Source of the DNA: Methylobacter sp.
GTDB taxonomy: Bacteria; Pseudomonadota; Gammaproteobacteria; Methylococcales; Methylomonadaceae
NCBI GenBank assembly: GCA_023229605.1
Contig: JALNYY010000183.1
Coordinates: forward strand, 1 to 7,262
Reading direction: 5' to 3'
Length of the DNA: 7,262 nt
Below the pieces are notes generated by a model, which did not search any database, was not told the DNA's origin, and was given only the letters and a program-made list of their open reading frames with translations. The position numbers and the translations under genes are program-made. Each line of letters opens with the position of its first letter. Positions within the stretch are counted from its first letter, which is position 1. Shown here in pieces: positions 4,962 through 7,262 of the stretch.

Positions 4962-7262
4962 ATGCAAGAAAATTATAAGCCGCTGGCAATCGAGCAAGAA
5001 GTACAGGCCGCCTGGGACGCTTCGGGCGTGTTTAATGTGTCGGAATCGTCTACGCAGGATAAGTATTATTGCTTGTCGATGTTTCCTTATCCCAGCGGCA
5101 AGCTGCACATGGGCCATGTCCGCAACTACACCATCGGCGACGTGATCAGCCGCTATCAGCGCATGCTGGGCAAAAATGTTTTGCAGCCGATGGGTTGGGA
5201 CGCGTTCGGCCTGCCGGCGGAAAATGCCGCGATGCAGCACGGCGTACATCCCGCCGACTGGACCTACAGCAACATCGACTATATGCGCGACCAGCTCAAA
5301 CGGCTGGGTTTCGGTTATGACTGGAACCGCGAACTAGCTACATGCGATCCCTCTTATTATAAGTGGGAGCAGTGGTTTTTCCTGAAGTTGCTGGAAAAAG
5401 GGCTGGTTTACAAAAAGACCGCGCCGGTCAACTGGTGCCCGCACGACATGACCGTTCTGGCCAATGAACAGGTCATCGACGGCTGCTGCTGGCGTTGCGA
5501 CACCCAAGTCGAGCGCAAAGAAATAGCCCAGTGGTTCTTAAAAATCACCGCCTATGCGGATGAGTTGCTCGCCTCGCTGGAAACGCTGGACGGCTGGCCG
5601 GAACAGGTCAAAACCATGCAGGCCAACTGGATAGGGCGTTCCGAAGGCGTGGAGATGGATTTTCCGGTACCTGAGTTGAATCAACATTTGAGCATCTACA
5701 CCACGCGTCCCGACACTTTGATGGGCGTGACCTATCTTGCCGTGGCGGCGGAACATCCGCTGGCGCTGAAAGCCGCAGAAACCAATGCTGAAATCGGCGC
5801 GTTTATCGATGACTGCAAGATGATGGAAACTTCGGAAGCGGCCATGGAGACCATGGAAAAACGCGGCATCGACTCCGGCATCAAAGCGGTTCACCCGATC
5901 ACCGGCGAACAAGTCCCGGTGTGGATTGCCAATTTCGTATTGATGGGTTACGGCACCGGCGCGGTGATGTCCGTTCCGGCTCATGACCAACGCGATTTCG
6001 AGTTTGCGAAAAAGTACGGCATTGCGATTAAACAGGTGATTTTTGCCAAAGACGGCGGAAACGACGATTGTTCGGAGCAGGCTTACACCGTAAAAGGCGT
6101 GTTGAAAAATTCCGGCGCGTTTGATGGTTTAACGTCTGAACAGGCTTTTACAGCCATTTCCGAAGCGTTGGAAAGCGATCAAAAAGGCCAACGCAAAACC
6201 AATTTCCGTTTGCGCGACTGGGGCGTTTCCCGTCAGCGTTACTGGGGCGCGCCGATTCCGGTCATTTATTGCGACGACTGCGGCACGGTTCCGGTTTCCG
6301 AGCAGGATTTGCCGGTGGAGCTGCCCAGGGACGTGGTGCTGGACGGTTCGCAATCGCCTTTGGTTGCCCATCCGACTTTCTCCCATACGACTTGCCCTAA
6401 ATGCGGCAAAGCTGCGCGCCGGGAAACCGATACCTTCGATACCTTTATGGAGTCGTCCTGGTATTTCGCACGATTCGCAGGAAATAATCCAAACAGCATG
6501 CTCGATCAAAGCGCCAAATACTGGCTGCCGGTCGATCATTATATCGGCGGCATCGAACACGCTATTTTGCATTTGCTATATGCGCGGTTTTATACCAAAT
6601 TGCTGCGCGATGAAGGCCTGCTGGTTTGCGACGAACCGTTTAAAAGGCTGCTGACGCAAGGCATGGTGTTGAAAGACGGCAGCAAAATGTCCAAATCCAA
6701 GGGCAACACCGTTGATCCGCAAGGCTTGATTGACCAGTACGGTGCCGATACCGTGCGTTTGTTCATCATGTTCGCCGCGCCTCCGGAGCAATCGCTGGAA
6801 TGGTCCGACAGCGGCGTAGACGGCGCGTTCCGGTTCCTGAAACGGCTATGGAAACAGGCTTACCTGCATTGCGATGCCGGTGGATCAACTACGCCGCTGG
6901 ATAAGCAAACCTTAACCGGAGAGCAACAGGCGGTGCGCCGTCAGTTGCATCTGGCTATTCAGAAAGCAACCGACGATTTCGGCAGACGCTATACCTTTAA
7001 CACGGTTATTGCAGCGAATATGGAGCTGATCAACACCTTGTCCAAATTTGTCGATGATACAGGCAACGGCAAAGCGATCCGTCAGGAAGTATTGGAATCC
7101 ATCGTATTGATGCTGTCGCCGATAGTGCCGCATATCTGTCACCAACTGTGGCTGGATTTGGGCCATCAGCAAGCGGTGGTCACTGCATCATGGCCTGAGG
7201 TCGATGCAACGGCTCTGGAGCAGGATACCCTGGAGCTGGTATTGCAGGTTAACGGTAAATTG
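4962..7262 (+). CDS. leuS: Leucyl-tRNA synthetase (partial, 3' end beyond window)
   Basis: Class I synthetase charging tRNA-Leu in the cytoplasm. 767 codons are open without a frameshift to the right edge; the last residues seen, VLQVNGKL, lie in the C-terminal part, so roughly 60 residues are missing. Motifs in order: PYPSGKLHMGH with the HIGH-type site HMGH at 49-52, WCRCDTQVERKE-type region with CCWRC zinc-like cysteines, the CP1 editing domain with TTRPDT at 247-252 and HDQRD at 341-345 (Asp345, the amino-group anchor in E. coli numbering), RLRDWGVSRQRYWG, a second Cys pair region CDDC and CPKC, then KMSKS at 575-579. The segment before KMSKS is short (GMVLKDGS), lacking the leucine-specific insertion found in E. 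coli LeuRS. The start MQENYKP matches the family N-terminus, though GAGAAGG directly abuts the ATG with no usual spacer; an in-frame TAA at 4947 excludes an earlier start. Confidence 0.97.
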   Translation, partial: MQENYKPLAIEQEVQAAWDASGVFNVSESSTQDKYYCLSMFPYPSGKLHMGHVRNYTIGDVISRYQRMLGKNVLQPMGWDAFGLPAENAAMQHGVHPADWTYSNIDYMRDQLKRLGFGYDWNRELATCDPSYYKWEQWFFLKLLEKGLVYKKTAPVNWCPHDMTVLANEQVIDGCCWRCDTQVERKEIAQWFLKITAYADELLASLETLDGWPEQVKTMQANWIGRSEGVEMDFPVPELNQHLSIYTTRPDTLMGVTYLAVAAEHPLALKAAETNAEIGAFIDDCKMMETSEAAMETMEKRGIDSGIKAVHPITGEQVPVWIANFVLMGYGTGAVMSVPAHDQRDFEFAKKYGIAIKQVIFAKDGGNDDCSEQAYTVKGVLKNSGAFDGLTSEQAFTAISEALESDQKGQRKTNFRLRDWGVSRQRYWGAPIPVIYCDDCGTVPVSEQDLPVELPRDVVLDGSQSPLVAHPTFSHTTCPKCGKAARRETDTFDTFMESSWYFARFAGNNPNSMLDQSAKYWLPVDHYIGGIEHAILHLLYARFYTKLLRDEGLLVCDEPFKRLLTQGMVLKDGSKMSKSKGNTVDPQGLIDQYGADTVRLFIMFAAPPEQSLEWSDSGVDGAFRFLKRLWKQAYLHCDAGGSTTPLDKQTLTGEQQAVRRQLHLAIQKATDDFGRRYTFNTVIAANMELINTLSKFVDDTGNGKAIRQEVLESIVLMLSPIVPHICHQLWLDLGHQQAVVTASWPEVDATALEQDTLELVLQVNGKL

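Noticed and set aside
4878..5249. N-terminal extension of the YbeL-like gene
   Set aside because: It is antisense to the conserved start of leuS, has no family resemblance, and a good ribosome site marks the ATG at 4877.
5538..7172. Several minus-strand open frames of 70-150 codons inside leuS
   Set aside because: Shadows of a strongly conserved plus-strand coding frame; no domain or ribosome site supports them.

Overview
The window looks like chromosomal DNA of a gammaproteobacterium. The divergent pair of a YbeL-type zinc-ribbon gene and leuS is the arrangement known from E. coli. The dispersed hairpin repeats (CCTCACC..CCCTCTCC..GGAGAGGG) are of a kind common in several gammaproteobacterial groups. 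A methanotroph of the Methylococcales is a reasonable guess, but no marker gene here proves it.

Left part (1-1586) is the end of a sedentary integron. A tyrosine recombinase of the integron-integrase (IntI) type runs rightwards at 672-1586. It is a pseudogene with an early TAA, a mid-gene frameshift, short in-frame deletions and a frame-breaking deletion over catalytic box II. Divergent from it is a small M15/VanY-like peptidase gene (1-537, minus strand). This gene has the anatomy of the first integron cassette: a core site GTTGGGC 12 bases before its start codon, and the complementary inverse core GCCCAAC inside its last codons. Together these form a perfect 12-bp inverted repeat (30-41 and 545-556). 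The rest of its attC lies beyond the left edge. Between cassette and integrase is an attI-like segment (550-607) with three copies of a 9-bp motif, plus a possible cassette promoter (649-677) overlapping the integrase start.

Middle part (1717-4877, all minus strand) reads, in transcription order, ybeL-like zinc-ribbon gene, a solitary ParA-type ATPase, and lnt (apolipoprotein N-acyltransferase). ParA has a near-consensus promoter overlapping the ybeL stop codon. A facing pair of hairpin repeats sits between parA and lnt, and a third copy lies between the convergent 3' ends of lnt and the dead integrase.

Right part (4962-7262, plus strand) is leuS, leucyl-tRNA synthetase, open to the window edge (767 codons seen, no frameshift). 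The ybeL-like gene and leuS diverge from an 84-bp spacer.

The housekeeping genes (leuS, lnt) appear intact. The accessory interest lies in the fossil integron: an apparently intact cassette gene fixed beside an integrase that can no longer mobilise it, if the reading is right.
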